A stretch of DNA of 64,000 nt from positions 18,179,086 to 18,243,085 of the forward strand of contig CM030707.1 in NCBI GenBank assembly GCA_017979445.1, read 5' to 3'. A program made the position numbers and the translations under genes. How positions within the stretch are numbered: the first letter of the stretch is position 1; every line of letters begins with the position of its first letter. Under the pieces are notes generated by a model. It was not told the origin of the DNA, made no database searches, and was given only the letters and a program-made list of their open reading frames with translations. This document shows, one piece after another, positions 22,240 through 36,500 of the stretch. This DNA comes from Akebia trifoliata (Eukaryota; Streptophyta; Magnoliopsida; Ranunculales; Lardizabalaceae).

Positions 22240-23540
22240 GTGGTTAAGGGGGTAAAAAAAAGGGAAAATAATAAAATTAAAAGAGGTATTAGAAAGAAAA
22301 AACTTTGGGATGATATGGTTAAAAGTGGAAAGAGTAAAATTAGAGGGACATTATTGAAAAATGAAAGAGGAGAGTGAAGACAATAAAATTTAAGAGGGAT
22401 TAAGGGGATAAAAGTGAGATAAAAATAAAGTTTGAGGGTATTATTAAGAATTTATGAGATTAAGGAGTAAAAGATGAAAAATAATAAAGTAGATTAAATA
22501 AGTAAAAGAGGAAATATAGTACAGTTAGAAGGGTTGAAGAGATAATAAAATTAGTTGAGATGTTTATCCTAATTGGATTTGTCTCTCACAAAAACGGGTA
22601 AAAGTGAAAAAAATAAAATTTGAAGGGGTATTATTAAAAAAAAAATTGAAGTTAAGTGGTTGAAAGATGAAAAATAATAAAGTGAACGTTAAAGGTAAGG
22701 GTGTTAATTGAGCTCATTGTCCAGCAAGCCTGGCTCACTTGCTTGAACAAAGAAGGGTTAGGGCCTTAATCTTGAGTCTAGAAGGTAGGGTTAGATTAAA
22801 AATTTTCAACTCGCTAAATCCAAGCCAGACTAAGGCCAAACAATGTCCAACCTAGCCTGATCCGACCCACTATTTTAATTTAGATTTATATTTTATATAT
22901 AGATGGTTGTATGATTTTACAACAAAAGATAATTCAAATAAATTATAAATAATGATCTAGTTCCTTTAATCATTTTTCAATTAAGATAGATATTGTACCC
23001 CTATTTTTATGAAAAAAATGCATAAATTTAATTTAATTTTATAAAACTCGAACCCAAACTTGGGTTGGGCCTTGGACATAGAAAATTTACCCGATGGGAG
23101 TATGGGCTGTCCCAAGCATAGCCAGCCACTTTAGGGTTAGGTTAGGGTTCAACCAAGTCCTATCCAAATTCACCTATTGACATTTCTAGTTAAAGTAGTA
23201 AAAAAGAAAATATAGTAAAATTAAAAAGGGGTGAAGAGTAAATATTGTAAAGTATATCCCACAACATTGTAACTTGATGAGAGATTTATCCTCACAACAC
23301 TATAAATGGATAGGAGATTTATCCATCACAACACGGTAGAAAAGTAAATCCTATAGTTGTATTTTATTATATAGACTAAAGTTCACCTTGCTTACGACAT
23401 AAACATTCTCTTAGGGGTTTAAGGGGTAAAAGAGCAAAGCTAGATGGGCATTATCGAAAAAGGAAAGTGGGTGAGGGATATGGAGAGTACTGACAATAAA
23501 TTGAAAGCGTAAAAGGAAAACGAACTCAATCGTTTATCCC
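22240..23540. repeat. Purine-rich degenerate repeat tract, split by an inserted element
   Basis: The tracts at 22240-22690 and 23197-23540 consist of repeated GGGGTAAAAG-, GAAAATAATAAAATTA- and GGGTATTATT-like blocks without a strict period. The two parts were once continuous; the hAT-like element at 22696-23188 sits between them. No coding potential. Confidence 0.5.
22696..23188. mobile_element. hAT-like element inserted in the purine-rich repeat
   Basis: The left end TAAGGGTGTTAATTGAG and the right end (minus strand) TAGAAATGTCAATAGG resemble the common plant TAGGGGTGTCAA terminus. The flanks GTTAAAGG (22688-22695) and GTTAAAGT (23189-23196) are a near-perfect 8-bp duplication. The interior has AACCCAAACTTGGG-type motifs. 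Confidence 0.7.
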
Positions 23541-23543
23541 CAA

Positions 23544-23766
23544 TTAGGGACAGAGCTAGTGGGGGGCAATTGCCCCCACAGAACTTTAAGACACCCCTAT
23601 ATTTTCAACTAATTACATGCCCCATTTGTCCTCACTCCCTCACCTCTCTCCCCATTTGCCCCCACACCCTCATCTCCCTCCAATTTTAGCCCCCACACCC
23701 TCACCTCCAACCATTCAAGTTCTTCAACTATACACCCCCATTACAAGAAAATCATGGCTCCGCCCT
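23544..23766. mobile_element. hAT-like MITE with GGGGCGGAGCCA-type termini
   Basis: The right end CATGGCTCCGCCCT and the degenerate left end AGGGACAGAGCTAG are inverted repeats. The repeat TATCCCCAA flanks both sides (23535-23543 and 23767-23775). The interior has the GGCAATTGCCCCCACA motif shared with 47709-47959 and 56715-56965. Confidence 0.7.
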
Positions 23767-24029
23767 TATCCCCAACATTGCTCTACCGATGTGTTATATT
23801 ATATGAATAATGATTTTTGGACGCCTCCCCTATCAGATGCCCCCATATGCTCCTTGACATGGCATATCCTAAAATCATAGATTCGTTTCATCGTGATACT
23901 CAACTACACGTATACATGGGGATGTACAATTGTGAATCCAGAAAACCTCTGTATCTAACACATGCCAAGGGGAGTGTGTGTGATAGGGGTGTCCGAAAAT
24001 CACGGCTCTTATTATATAATAAAGAAAAA

Positions 24030-24193
24030 TGCTGAAATGACACAAACTGAGGCACAAAGGTGACACAAATGATGTGGTGGGGGCGGACATAACTGTAGAT
24101 ATTTTTACTATCTCGCTAAAAAGCATCTACGGTTTTGTGCGCGCCACCACATCATTGTGTCTCTTTTGTGTCTCTCTTAGTGTCACACCAGCA
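24030..24193. mobile_element. MITE with about 45-bp inverted ends upstream of the hydrolase gene
   Basis: The left end TGCTGAAATGACACAAACTG and the right end (minus strand) TGCTGGTGTGACACTAAGAG lead into shared GACACAAATGATGTGGTGG arms around a core of about 70 bp. It ends about 350 bp before the hydrolase ATG, so it lies in or near that promoter. Confidence 0.75.
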
Positions 24194-24539
24194 CGACTCA
24201 ATAAAGGATTTTATTGGGCCACGTTAGCGGCGGGAGTAGATGATCTAAACGAATTCCTACATTTAATAAGGCCACGGACAGGTAAGCTGACATTTGCACA
24301 TTTGGCTCTGCTTCGTACATATCTTGAGGAATATCGGACGACCGAAACTACATAAGGAAGACATTTTTCTCAGATTAGCATCAGCCTTTGCGCTATTCGT
24401 CAACCTCTCAAACCACTCTATATGAATCAGGACTCTCGATTTGTTCACTTGTAGCCATTTTTATCCCCAACTTTTGTTTTTCGATCAGTCAATTTTATCC
24501 GAAATAAGAAAATCTAGGGTTTCAGATCTCGATTCGGCC

Positions 24540-27500
24540 ATGAACAGTTCGAATTTAGGAGAAATCTCTGTTTCGGCCTCGGAACTTTTGTTTTCAGCAG
24601 CTTCATTGATACCGATTTCGCAGTATCTCTTAGGGTTTCTGTTGGTTTCTCTGATTCTTCTTTATAAGTTTCTCGAAATTCATGTTTTTGAAGATCTCTT
24701 GAATGGATTTAGAGGAGATCCAGTGTCTTTAACGTATAATTCTTTCTCGGAGATCTATGGAGGTGTTGCTTCTAAGTGCCCGACTCTTCATGGGAGGTGA
24801 ATTAATCCGTTAATTTTCAATTCTTTTTTTTCCTTTTAAATGTGGAATTTGAAATCTGTAATTGAGATTTTTTAACAATTCGAGCGAAGAAATCAAACCA
24901 TGGAGATGAAAGAAAAACAGATTGTTAGGTTTGGGTAGAAGATGAAGGGTGAAATGACATTATATACATAAATGAGGGTATTTCGGTCATTTCATGTTCT
25001 GATAATAGAGCATCCCAATTCCATTACTAGAGGGATCCATCTAATTCTAGGTGTTTTAGATACACTCCTCCACCTTTGGGGAATATTTGAGATGCGTCCC
25101 TATTTTTTTCAAACTGATGGCATGCCCCTTGAACTCAGTCTCATGTGATAGACTATTGAAAAATGACCTGAATACCCCACTTCTTCAACCTATGGCCAAA
25201 ATCTTAAGATTCTATCTACTTCAACCTTCAAACCCCAAGGCAAATTAGGATTTTTGGGCAAGTAAAAAACCATGGAATTTTGTTAGTAAAGTCCAAGGTT
25301 TTCTACAGAGGGCTAAGGCAAGGTTTGAAAATGATGGATTGAGGATAAGTTGAATATATGAAAAGTTTTAGATTGCTTAACTGAAGAAGCGGAAGAAGAT
25401 CAAGAAGAGAAAGAGAAAGAGAAATTAAGAACAAGATGAATTTAAAATTGAGAAGAGGAGGAAAAGAATTTACAAACACTCTCATAAGGTCTGTCCACCT
25501 ATAAATAATGGTCCAACACAACTACTCAAACAAGAATAGGAAGAAGGGCTGGACGATTGGAGTTCACTTGATAGGCTGAGTTTATCGTCATTATGTTACA
25601 GGCAGCATCGTCCTAAAATTTTGCAAGTTCAAAAACTTATATTAGAGTAGCAGGTATCCCCATCGAAACTCTTACTTGTAATATATCATGCAAACCCAAA
25701 ACAAAACAATTAATCAGGAAGTCTTTTGCTAATCCCCTTGTTCTATTGGACAGTTGTTCAAATTATAGTTGATAGTCCCTACCAACCCCTATTGGACGCA
25801 ACTTGAAAATGTTTCGTTAGGATTAGTTTGATCTATTGTGCCTAATCATGTACACTATGCTCATGTAAATATGTCCAATTCAATCCGCCTAAGGTGTGTT
25901 CTAACCATTGGTATCATGAAATAGCATCTCAGATAATATGAGCAGATGCAAAAGATCCCATATGTTCATCTGTGATATCGGGGAACTTTTTATATTGCTC
26001 CACATGAAAAATTCAACTAGATAGATCCTCTTTATTAAGCAATGGAAAATCAATATGAATCGTGCAACAATGAATTATAGCCTCTCCATGATTTGGACGG
26101 TCGTGTACCCCTCGATTATGGCCAGGATGACTGGTATCAATTACTCCAAGCGTACTCATATACACTCCAACATCCATAGCAACTCATTAATTTGTGTCCG
26201 GTTCAATGTCTTGGAAATTTTTTTGAATTTGTTGAGTGAGGGATAGAACTTGAACTTCAAGCTACTTAACCATCATAGCAAAGACTAGGAAAGATTTTCT
26301 GATATTAAATGTTTGGTTACTTAGCTCAAGAAGAAGATGAATTGAAAATTAAAAAGAGGAGGGGGAGAATTTAGGAATATTGCTTGCTTTCTATTAAGTA
26401 TTGTCCATATAGGTATAGTGGTCCAACACAACTACTTCCAACTTTGACTACAACTCTAAAATAGGATAGTCCTAATTCAATTCTAAAACATAAGTATATT
26501 CCTACTAAACTCAGAGATAGTATCTTTTTAAAACAATAATAAATTGAATTAGAAACCTCGTAGGATTAGGAAACTAAATAAATAAGTAATCCTAATAAAA
26601 ATAAATTTACCATATATGTTAAAAAGCTTGAAGATGACAGATTTTGGTTGAAAAATCAATGGTTTTTTTGGATAGAGGTTAAAATGAGGGCATTTAGTAT
26701 GTCTATAAGAGAAGATCAAAGTCAAGGGGGCATGTCATAAGGTTGAAAACAAATGGGTATCTAAAACATTTCCCAAAGCGTCGAGGGTTATGTCTAAATC
26801 ACCCTTATGTGTTATAAAAGTAGTTTGGTGTTGCAACATAAATTTTCTTCATCAAGTATAAACTAATCTAATGATCTGGGGTCTTAAACCTGTGAAAAAG
26901 ACAAGCTTTCAAAAATTAATATTGGTCAGTATTCTAGTTCTGGTCAAGCAAAAAAGTGGGGGTATATTCATCTATTTATGAGTGGGGCACCCCATTTATG
27001 AAAAAAAAATTGTGCCCAATCACTACCAATGCTTATTTTCATGCAGGTATTTGGCTACTCCATGGCTTTCAAGTCCTCATCTTCAGACTGCTTTTCTAAA
27101 CTTCTTTGGGAGGCCTCCTATTTTCAGTTATAGAAGGTTATTTATTATTTTTTATCAAGCTACATTTTTGTTTTCAACACTCTGGGTTTTATAAATTGAT
27201 AATGTTCATTGATCAGGGTTTTGATGGTGATTCATTATGGGATTTTTCTATTCGAATTGAGAAACATTCTTTGCTTTTTTGGTAAAAATATATACATATG
27301 TGTTAAGGAAAGGCTGAAGCCCGAAGTATACATCGGACAGAAGGGACGGCTAACGAAGAAGCTATCTTAGAATAACAAACTATTGAACTAATAGAAGCAG
27401 GAAATTTTAGTGCAATATTCTCTTTGTTAAGACTGCCAAGAACATAGTCCCAAGTCCGTAAAATGTAGCTTTTGGATGCCCCCTATTGAAATTATTATTA

Positions 27501-30500
27501 TTATTTATTATTTTCCTAGGCAAGCAAGGTGATTAGTTGTGAACGTGAAAGTGTTTTCAAAGGGGGTTGAACCTAGGTCATGGGATCAACTCTCCACACA
27601 CCTTCACCAACTTCGTTAAGTTGGCACCTTCTCAATGTTGTTAAATAGCATATGCGACTATGTGCGATCAGCACATGCTGTTCGCATATGCGATTTTGCA
27701 CATTGCATATACTGCAAAAAAAAAAAAAAATTTGTAGAAAAATATGCCATCGCACAAATCACATGTGCCATCGCATACGCTATTGCACACAAAAATATGC
27801 CATCGCATATTGGCAGATAGCATAATTTGGGGTATACGACTGTAGCATATGTGAATATGCAACCGCATATGACAACACTTCACCTTCAATTGACATGCTT
27901 ATTATTCACCAATTGTCAACATAAAATAATGTTCCCCGAAATAAAACTTTCCTCAATTGATTTTTCCTAGCAATAGATGGAACCACCCTCCTTAAGCTTG
28001 TTTGCAATAATATTCTTAGTAAAATGATAAATCATATTTCAAATTGCTCTAAATCAAAACTAACCAAATAAATCTGGATGAGCTACCTTCGGAATAAGAG
28101 TTGTTGTTGCATTAACCTCCCCGATTGGTCAAAAGCTAATATGGCCTTTAAAACATGTCCGACTATTAACCATGCTTTGTTAGCAAATAAAACTGTAATT
28201 TAATTAGGGCTTAAAAAATGGGTCGGATTTTATTTGAAATTTGAGTGATCTGAATCCGAATTTAGCTAGTTCCTCCAATTTTATCCGAATTAAAAAAATG
28301 GGTTGGATATGGGTTATGTCCCTTGACACTGGTTGGACACAGATCCATACCTATATCCGCCTAGAACTGAATGATATATTACTTTGTAAGTTATATTTTA
28401 TATTTTTTGGGTATTTTTTTTACAACCAACAATGTTGGGTGCAGTGGCTAAGGCCTCCCTCAATAAAAGAAGAGGTCTTGAGTTCAAGTTACACCTTTAT
28501 GTTTTTTAATGAAATAACCTTGAATGACTCGAAATTATCCAACCCAAACCAATTAATTCGGTCGGGTTGAATCCGAATATGAGTTTGGTAAAAATAAAAT
28601 GGTTCGGATATGGTTTTAGTTAGTAGGATCCGAGTTGGGTTTGGATATGGATATACTCATCCAACCCGAACACGACCTATTTTAAGCCCTAATTTTAATC
28701 CGGTCTGGGGGCCTTGCTACCCTTAGCTTCAAGTATAACATTTTTAACCTCCAAGCGACCCATTTTGAGTGAACAATCCCTCTATTAATCATTGTAGCCT
28801 TGGTGACAGAAAACTGAGTTGTGGCATTTGGCGAGACATCTTAGTTCTAGAGATGCCTGGAAGGAGGCATTTGAAGTTGGTCTTGGGTTTGTAATTTTAT
28901 CCTTGTAGTGAGACATCTCATTGTTTAAACTAACTTGGTGGTACCATGAGACTGAGACTTTAAACCATGATTCTACTTGTCTGATTTTTTAAGGATTTTG
29001 TTTGTCGTAGTCCTGCTAGTTTGTGAGATGACTTTTTATCATCCCGACTATTTTTCAATGCTATAATTCATATGATATATTATGCAGCTTTACAAATTTC
29101 AGACATCATGATAGTGACATGAAATTGTAAGTCATGATTCCTATGTAACATATATCATTTTGTCCCAGGCAACTATTCCATGCTTCTGATGGTGGAACAA
29201 TTGCTTTGGATTGGCTGATGCATTCTGATGGTAAACTTTGCTTTTGTTGTTTTATTTCCTTTCACTGTAGTTGGTAGATCCTCTCGAACTCATAAAATCT
29301 TTTTACTTACTACAAAAATTAAGAAAAATAAATAAAAGAAAAACCAATTGAGCGTTGGAATAGTGTTATTTTCTATGTGACAGATATCAATTGTCCACCT
29401 TGGGAAGACCTTGAAATAGCCTTCAATCTCAGAAGAAAAAAAACCCTCTCTCTCTTGGGTGCTCTGTGGATGATTGCATTGTGATGAATTTATTGCAAGA
29501 GTTTGGGTCCCTATTGAGGAGACTCATTTTGTATTGTTTGATTGGTGATTGTAATTCTTTATCATCCCAATATGCAAAACTAAATATTTGACTTGGAGCC
29601 TCTTGTGGGCTTTACCCTTCCATCTATGGTCTCCTCGACACTGTATGCCTTGATTTTTGAGAGGTTGATGGCTAAATCGGCATTGCCTTGAAGCAGTGCA
29701 CGAATCCTCCAAGAAATCTTAGTGAGAGGAGTATCATGGATTTATATATTGACTGTTTAGCATTGGTGTCTTAAGAGTCTGTCATAGGATCAGTTGTATG
29801 TAATGTTTTGTTACCAACATTCTCATTGGACTAGTGACAAGGGACATCCTTCCCCTGAGAGTTGGGGGTAGACTCAGATCCAATTTCTGATACTTGTTTT
29901 GATAATCCCTAAATTGACTTATAATCTATCAAAAACCCTTTCACTCGTGTTGGACTTCCGTTCACATTCTAAAGCACATCGTGGCATGCTTTTTTGGTCC
30001 AATTGACCTCATGAATTTTTTACTTCCCTTGGTGGACCTACACACCAAAAATGGGAGTGATTGATGATTTATAGCCATTGGGCTCGAGAATTTTACATTA
30101 ATGGCCAGGCGTTTGTGGAAATGGCTTTTAAGGCCAAAAATTGCTCAAATCCATTGTTTAGAAATCATCAATCTGGCTTATTTATGATGTGTAAGTTCAC
30201 CAAAGGGAGGACCAAACAATCATTGGGTTAGTGGGCTCAAATATGTGTGCAACGTGGCATTTTGGATCATGGGCCATTTAGTATTCAATAACCTTGGGGT
30301 CATTATAGCATTGTCCTACCCTATGTTACCTAGTTCGTCGGTTCACTCCCTTCAAATTTGGGTAAACAGTTTGCTACTCTAAAACGATCCCATTTTGTAG
30401 GTGTAGGACGAGATAATTCAAGCATGCAAGTTACAAGTATAATGTTAAAAAATTCCAACTGTTAAAAAAAATCTAAATTTGTAACTTGCATGCTTGAATT

Positions 30501-33500
30501 ATCTCTTCCTACACCTACAAAATGGGATTGTTTTAGAGTAGCAAACCGTTAACCCAATCCCATTTTGTAGGTGTAGGAAGAGATAATTCAAGCATGCAAG
30601 TTACAAGTATAATGTTAAAAAATTCCAACTGTTAAAAAAAATCTAAATTTGCAAGACAAATATTTCATCAGTTAGGAAAGTTGAGTGTGGTTATAGGTTC
30701 ACTGTATGCGACGAACCCAGTGTGAATCGAACTATGGCCCAGTCCGCTTCATACTGGTTTGTGGTTCAGGGTGGTAAGAACAAATTCGGTAACATACTCC
30801 TACTCATTATGGCATTTGTTTTTATAATATTTGAAACCTCTTATTTCAGAAGGGACAAGTCTTGTATGCTTGTTTTAGAAGTTTGGATGATATGTTGGTT
30901 TTGTTTTTATTTTTCACCACACATATTCTATGTTGCAGAAACCTATCAATTTTCAAAATTTTCTATGCTTCTCTAATTCCTGCAACTACTCACAGTTTCA
31001 AGAGGTGCTTCCTGCATGAGTAATTCCATGTCTAAAGATGATGTAACTCCTATTGTGGTTGTGGTTCCTGGCTTAACAAGCGATTCTGCTTCTGCTGTGA
31101 GTTTATTCTTTTAGATAGTCACTCTTTTTAACTAAGTCCCACACTCTTCCTGAAGTTGTTCTTTCTAATTGCTTTTGTTTTAGTACTCAAACAATCGGTT
31201 CATCAGCTTAACATGATCAAGATGCCAGTTGAGTTGGCTGGTTTATTTATTTATATTTTGATTAGCAATAAAAAGATGGGTCGAGTCTGCAGAGAACTAT
31301 ATTAAAACTCATCATTAGTATTCTCATTCCCCAGTATATAGGAGCTTTGATATAATGGGCAAATATATTATGGTAGACTTGTCTTGTATCTTTCCTTTTT
31401 AATTAATAATATGATTTACTTGTCCAAAAAGCAGAAGAAAAATCTGTCTTCTTGGATTCCATAATGATGAAGATATCATTATCTTCATCATCAATGCCTT
31501 ATCCAACTTATTTGGGGTTGGTTAGTCAGATACCATTTCACCATTTTGTCTCTTCCACTAAAACATGCATGTTCAAATCTTTTCCGATATGTCTCTAGAG
31601 TTGACCGAGAGCATCCTTGAACATTGCATTGGATATTTTATTGTAGGTGCTTGTATAAAAATATATAACATATTATGTTCCTGGTAATGAATGATCTCTA
31701 GAATACATGCATGGGACATGGTAGTGATATTTAGTTATTTTCCTTCATAGAAACTTCACTTTCCCCCTCCCCCCTCTTTTAAGGGGTTGAATATTCCCAC
31801 TTCATGGCAGTAAGAGATGATTGTCTTCATTCTTGTTGAAGTGGTCATGCGAATTCAGGTTTTTTTGTTTGAACTTCCCTTTCTTTCTAACAATCAACTT
31901 CTATACTACCAAACTTTCCCATGTTGAACCAGTTACATATATGTTATTAAATTACATCTTGCTTACTCTTTTATCAAAATTGCAGTATATAAAGCATCTT
32001 TCCTTCAAGATTGCACAACGTGGGTGGAATGTTGTTGTTAGCAACCATCGGGGATTGGGTGGTATATCAATAACTGTAAGTTTCTTCTTCTCTGAAAGAT
32101 TTCCTACACTTGGCACTGTACTAAGTTCTAAATTTTATGTTTAATTATCTAAAAGACACATGACTCTTCATTCTGATAATTCCCTCACCTGTCTCATATT
32201 TATATAAATGAATTTATGACTGGCATGAAATGCATTCTTTTTATAAGTTTAAACACACTGCTTGAGTATTTTTCTAATTTGCAGTGTATGATCACGAGTA
32301 CGGTTTAAAATCACTCAATTTTTAGTTTTTTTCATAAATATTATGAAGAACTGGCTTTTAAGTGTTTAAAATAAAAGTTGGACTTCAAATCACATTTTTT
32401 TTTTTCACATTGATACACATTAGAAATGCTACCAAATATTCTAAACCAACATATGTACCTTGAATCATTGCATTTGATGTATGCTTATTATAGTATTAAA
32501 TCATTGCATTTGATATGTGTTATGTTCCACACATTCAAATTTTAGTAAAAGATTTTCTTCATGTATATGTTAATGAAATACCCCGAAACATATCAAGACT
32601 TTCCAAAATGTTGTGATGCATTTAAATTTTTCAAAACATATCGCAATGTTTTTGTCTTGGTATGTGGAAAAAAAGGAAATGTTTCAATCGAAACATTCCG
32701 GAATAGGATGAAACAGTAAACCATGATCATGAGCTTTAGACAGTCAATGGATAGGTTACGAAAATGGATGAAGAATCTAAACATGGTTTTCATTGAATTT
32801 AAAATAAAAAAAGTATGATAGTCCCTTGAGGATTAATTTGGGGAGTATTAAGAAAAATGGGTCCCCGGATGAGTTTTTTAATGTTATTAGGGGTACACAT
32901 ACTGGAGTTGTAAATTGTGTCAGAAAAGTAGGTGGTTAAATAAAGGATTTCCAGTTTCAAAGTCCGTATTTAATCTGGGCTCCATCCTCTTTCATGGAAC
33001 AACCATGCTTATTTGCACACAGTAGTCAACTTTAACTGTCTTCCTAGAGAGACCTTGGCTGATCTGAGCTATGTTTGCCTTCATGGATTGCCTTATCATA
33101 TTTGAAATCAATTCAATATATCTTCTAAAATAATAGGGAAGTAGGGGATCATCTCCAGATGAACTTGAGCACAATATTTTTTGAGAATTTGTGTTGACGA
33201 GGGTTTTTATTTTAACTAATCAACATGGATTCTAAATTGTTCTGTCTCAGTACTTATCAGAAAAATTGTTTTGTTATTGAGCTGTGTAAGTCTTCATACG
33301 TTTCTTTGTTGTTTATGAATATGGAATTTCTCATTAACATTTTAGACAACAGTCTGATTGCTTTTATAATGCGGGATGGACCGAGGACATACGGACAGTT
33401 GTTGACTATCTTCATCAAGAATATCCAAAGGCTCCTCTTTTTGCTGTTGGAACAAGCATCGGTGCCAATGTTCTGGTATTAAATGCTTTTGACTTTTGAT

Positions 33501-36500
33501 GCATGTTTTGTTTTGAGTTATATGGTGTCAAGTATTACGTAAATGTTTGAAATCATTTCATTTGCTACTTAGACTTTGAAATTCCTGAAGTGTGAGACTG
33601 ATAATGATCTATTAACTTTTGAAAAATAGTCTTTAAGTGCAGCAAAATGATTTTTTTATTAGGATTAAAAGAAGGCCCATGAACGGTTCAAAATTTCATT
33701 TTGTTTCTGTTTATCTTGGCTTAGATATCTCTGAATTTGGGGTGGCTGAAATGAAACAACTTGAACATTTCATTTGCTTTGGAAAGTTTCAGTTTGCTTC
33801 TGTTTGTATTGGTGACACAAATCGAGACGTTCGGAAAAGCAGAACATTCAAAGAAAAAGCTGAAAAGAACAAAAATTCAATTGTCACGCGGAGACATCAC
33901 TGCATGAAAAATAATCTAACACTAGAAATCACTAACAACGCTGAGCTTTGGTATTTACTTATGTTTGCTGGGGTCTTTGGAAAGAAAGAAATCAGTGGTT
34001 TTTTGAAGGAATTGCGACGACTTTTGACAACTTCATTGTATCTATTAAAGGTTTTTTGAGGAATTCAAAGGTGTGTTCTTTGATGATTTCCTGGGAAGGT
34101 GGGATTGGGTTTGTACACCTTAATAGTAGGGGCTTGGTTTTATTTTGATTGGCTGTTTTCTCTTGTATTTTTGGACGGTCACCTTGACCACTTTTAAAAT
34201 AATTGCTTTTACTGATTAAAACAAAAAAAAAAGAATTGAGTCAATTATTCATCATCACTGTCATCATCATCTAAGCCTTATCCCAACTATTGGGGTCGGC
34301 AACATGAATCCTAATTCTCCATTAAACTGCAAGATATGTTTCTTCGCATCATCTTACCTGTACCATGTCATTGTCAGCCTTCCTCTTGCCCTTTAAAAGC
34401 TTTTGACTTGCACCAAAGCACTCCTCAGACATTCGTGTGATCATTAATCTTTAAAAAGTGCCTCATGGAATTTTCCACAATGCTTCCGGCTCCTCTTTAG
34501 ACTTGAATGTCATTTTGTATAATAGCATTTTTCGCATCTTTAAATTGCCTGAGCCCTACTCCTCCACCTTTCTTTTGGTTACAAAGAATCTTCCAATCTA
34601 CAAAATGGTACTTAAATATCTCCTAGTTCCTCTGAATAAAATCCATGATTGATCATTCTAATTTATTTACGTGAACGGATAAAATAGACTTAATAAATTG
34701 AAGGGATAAATATATCCTTTTGATTAAACCCATTTTTCTACGTATAACTTTCTTTAAGAAACCAATCTTTTTTCAAAATGCTTGATCATTGGATCCCAAT
34801 AGATAGGCCCGATAGGAAGTTTATGCAGTTCGAAGTTTGAACCCCATGTTCGCTACTATCACACCAAATTTATTCTCTCCCACAACAAATACTGAACTTT
34901 TGGAAAAAGGTAGACTAGAAACCATCTCCTAATACATCTCAGATATCTTACTAGATCCAAGGATTCTTTTGTGAGGAAGATGGTTTCATCTGCAATTAAG
35001 ATGAGAAATGATTGGGCCATCCTTATTGATTGGAAAATCCGGTATTACCCCATTTTTGTTTGCTCTTATGGTAAGCCTCCTCGGTGCCTCCACTAGGGTG
35101 ATGATGGAAATGGAGATACCAGATCTCCTTGCCTCAATCTAACTCTCTTGAAGCCAATCAAAGAGAAATTGACTAGAAAGGAAAATGACGCCACCAAAAT
35201 GCACAAGTTCATCTCCATTTTTATCTAAATTCCAATCCAGCTTACATATAATTCAGAAGCCCCATTGACATGTCACAAGCTTCCTCTGTGTCTACTTTGG
35301 GTTCTCCAACAATGAGAATTATGTTCTTTCAAAAACTTCTTTGCTCTCATGTATACCACACACAAGATCTCCCTTTCTTACCCTTGAATCTAAACATTCA
35401 TTAGCTATTAGATACCCATTGTATCTATGTTTCCCCTTGACAAATGCTCTTAGGAAGGAAAAATTATTGACACCAATACCACCTTCAACCTAGATCTCAT
35501 CACCTTGAAGATTTCACTTGTACTTCTTACTAAGCTAATATGTCTGAAGTCCCTTGATCTCACCTACACTTCCTTCTTAGGAATTACAGTAATGAAAGTG
35601 CAATTAGAACAAAGATCGAGAAAACCTTCCTTTTGGATCTGCTCTACCAAATACATGAAATCACCTTAATGATTTCTCATTAAGACTTGTAAAAATGTAA
35701 AGGTGAATGGGTGAAGCCACTAGAATCAAAGGACCTACCTCCCTGCATCTCCCAATGAGGCAAAAACCTGTATAACCTATTGTTCACTAACAAAGGGGAC
35801 TCAACTATTAATGGCTTGTTCTTACTAGAGTGCGCTTCCTTTTCATAGTATGTTCCTCTAGCAACGCACTTTGGTTATGGCTAGTGCATTCAAACTCCAG
35901 CCCTCACGAGTCTTTTCTGATCCTCTATCACAGTTACATCCCCTCTCACTCTGGTATGTTGTTGCGTTGTTGTACGATATTAGCATACAATGAAAGAATT
36001 TCGTAGTTTCTTCCTCTTTGACATTCTCACTCTCAATTTTTTCCTCATTTGTGACCTTATCTTCTGATGAAGGACCCTCTTCCTCATCTATTTGGGCAAT
36101 CATACAGAGAATTGTACTCATCAGTAGACACAACGTATCTGATTTATCCAACCACATGTTATATATTTGAGTATTGCTGATGTTTGGAACACAAATTGGT
36201 AGAAGCATCTATCTATATGTATGTATGTGTGCACATGCATGTGTCAATGTTATGGGAGAACCATGCATATTCGACACTTTTTTTCTTTATATTTATTTAC
36301 AATACAATCCTTATTTGGAAGCTATAGACATACTAACAATCCGATTGTTACTTCATCAATTGAATTGGGTGATAATTTCAGGTTAAATATCTTGGGGAGG
36401 ATGGTGATAATACTCATTTTGCAGGGGCTGCGGCTATTTGCTCTCCTTGGGACCTTTTGGTTAGTGTTACTATTATTTGATACTAATGTGCCAGCAAGTA

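Noticed and set aside
23617..23880. Proline/histidine-rich 87-codon open frame
   Set aside because: It is low-complexity translation of a CCCTCACC-rich tract inside and beyond a MITE.
28241..28570. 109-codon open frame in hydrolase intron 2
   Set aside because: It lies wholly within the hAT-like element 28205-28691 and shows no transposase motif.
33637..34059. 140-codon open frame in hydrolase intron 6
   Set aside because: Its 3' part overlaps a LINE C-terminal motif read in another frame, and its 5' part matches nothing known to me. It is treated as LINE debris.
35858..36208. 116-codon acidic open frame on the minus strand, hydrolase intron 6
   Set aside because: No recognisable domain, and it lies next to minus-strand LINE debris. 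Evidence is too weak to call a gene.
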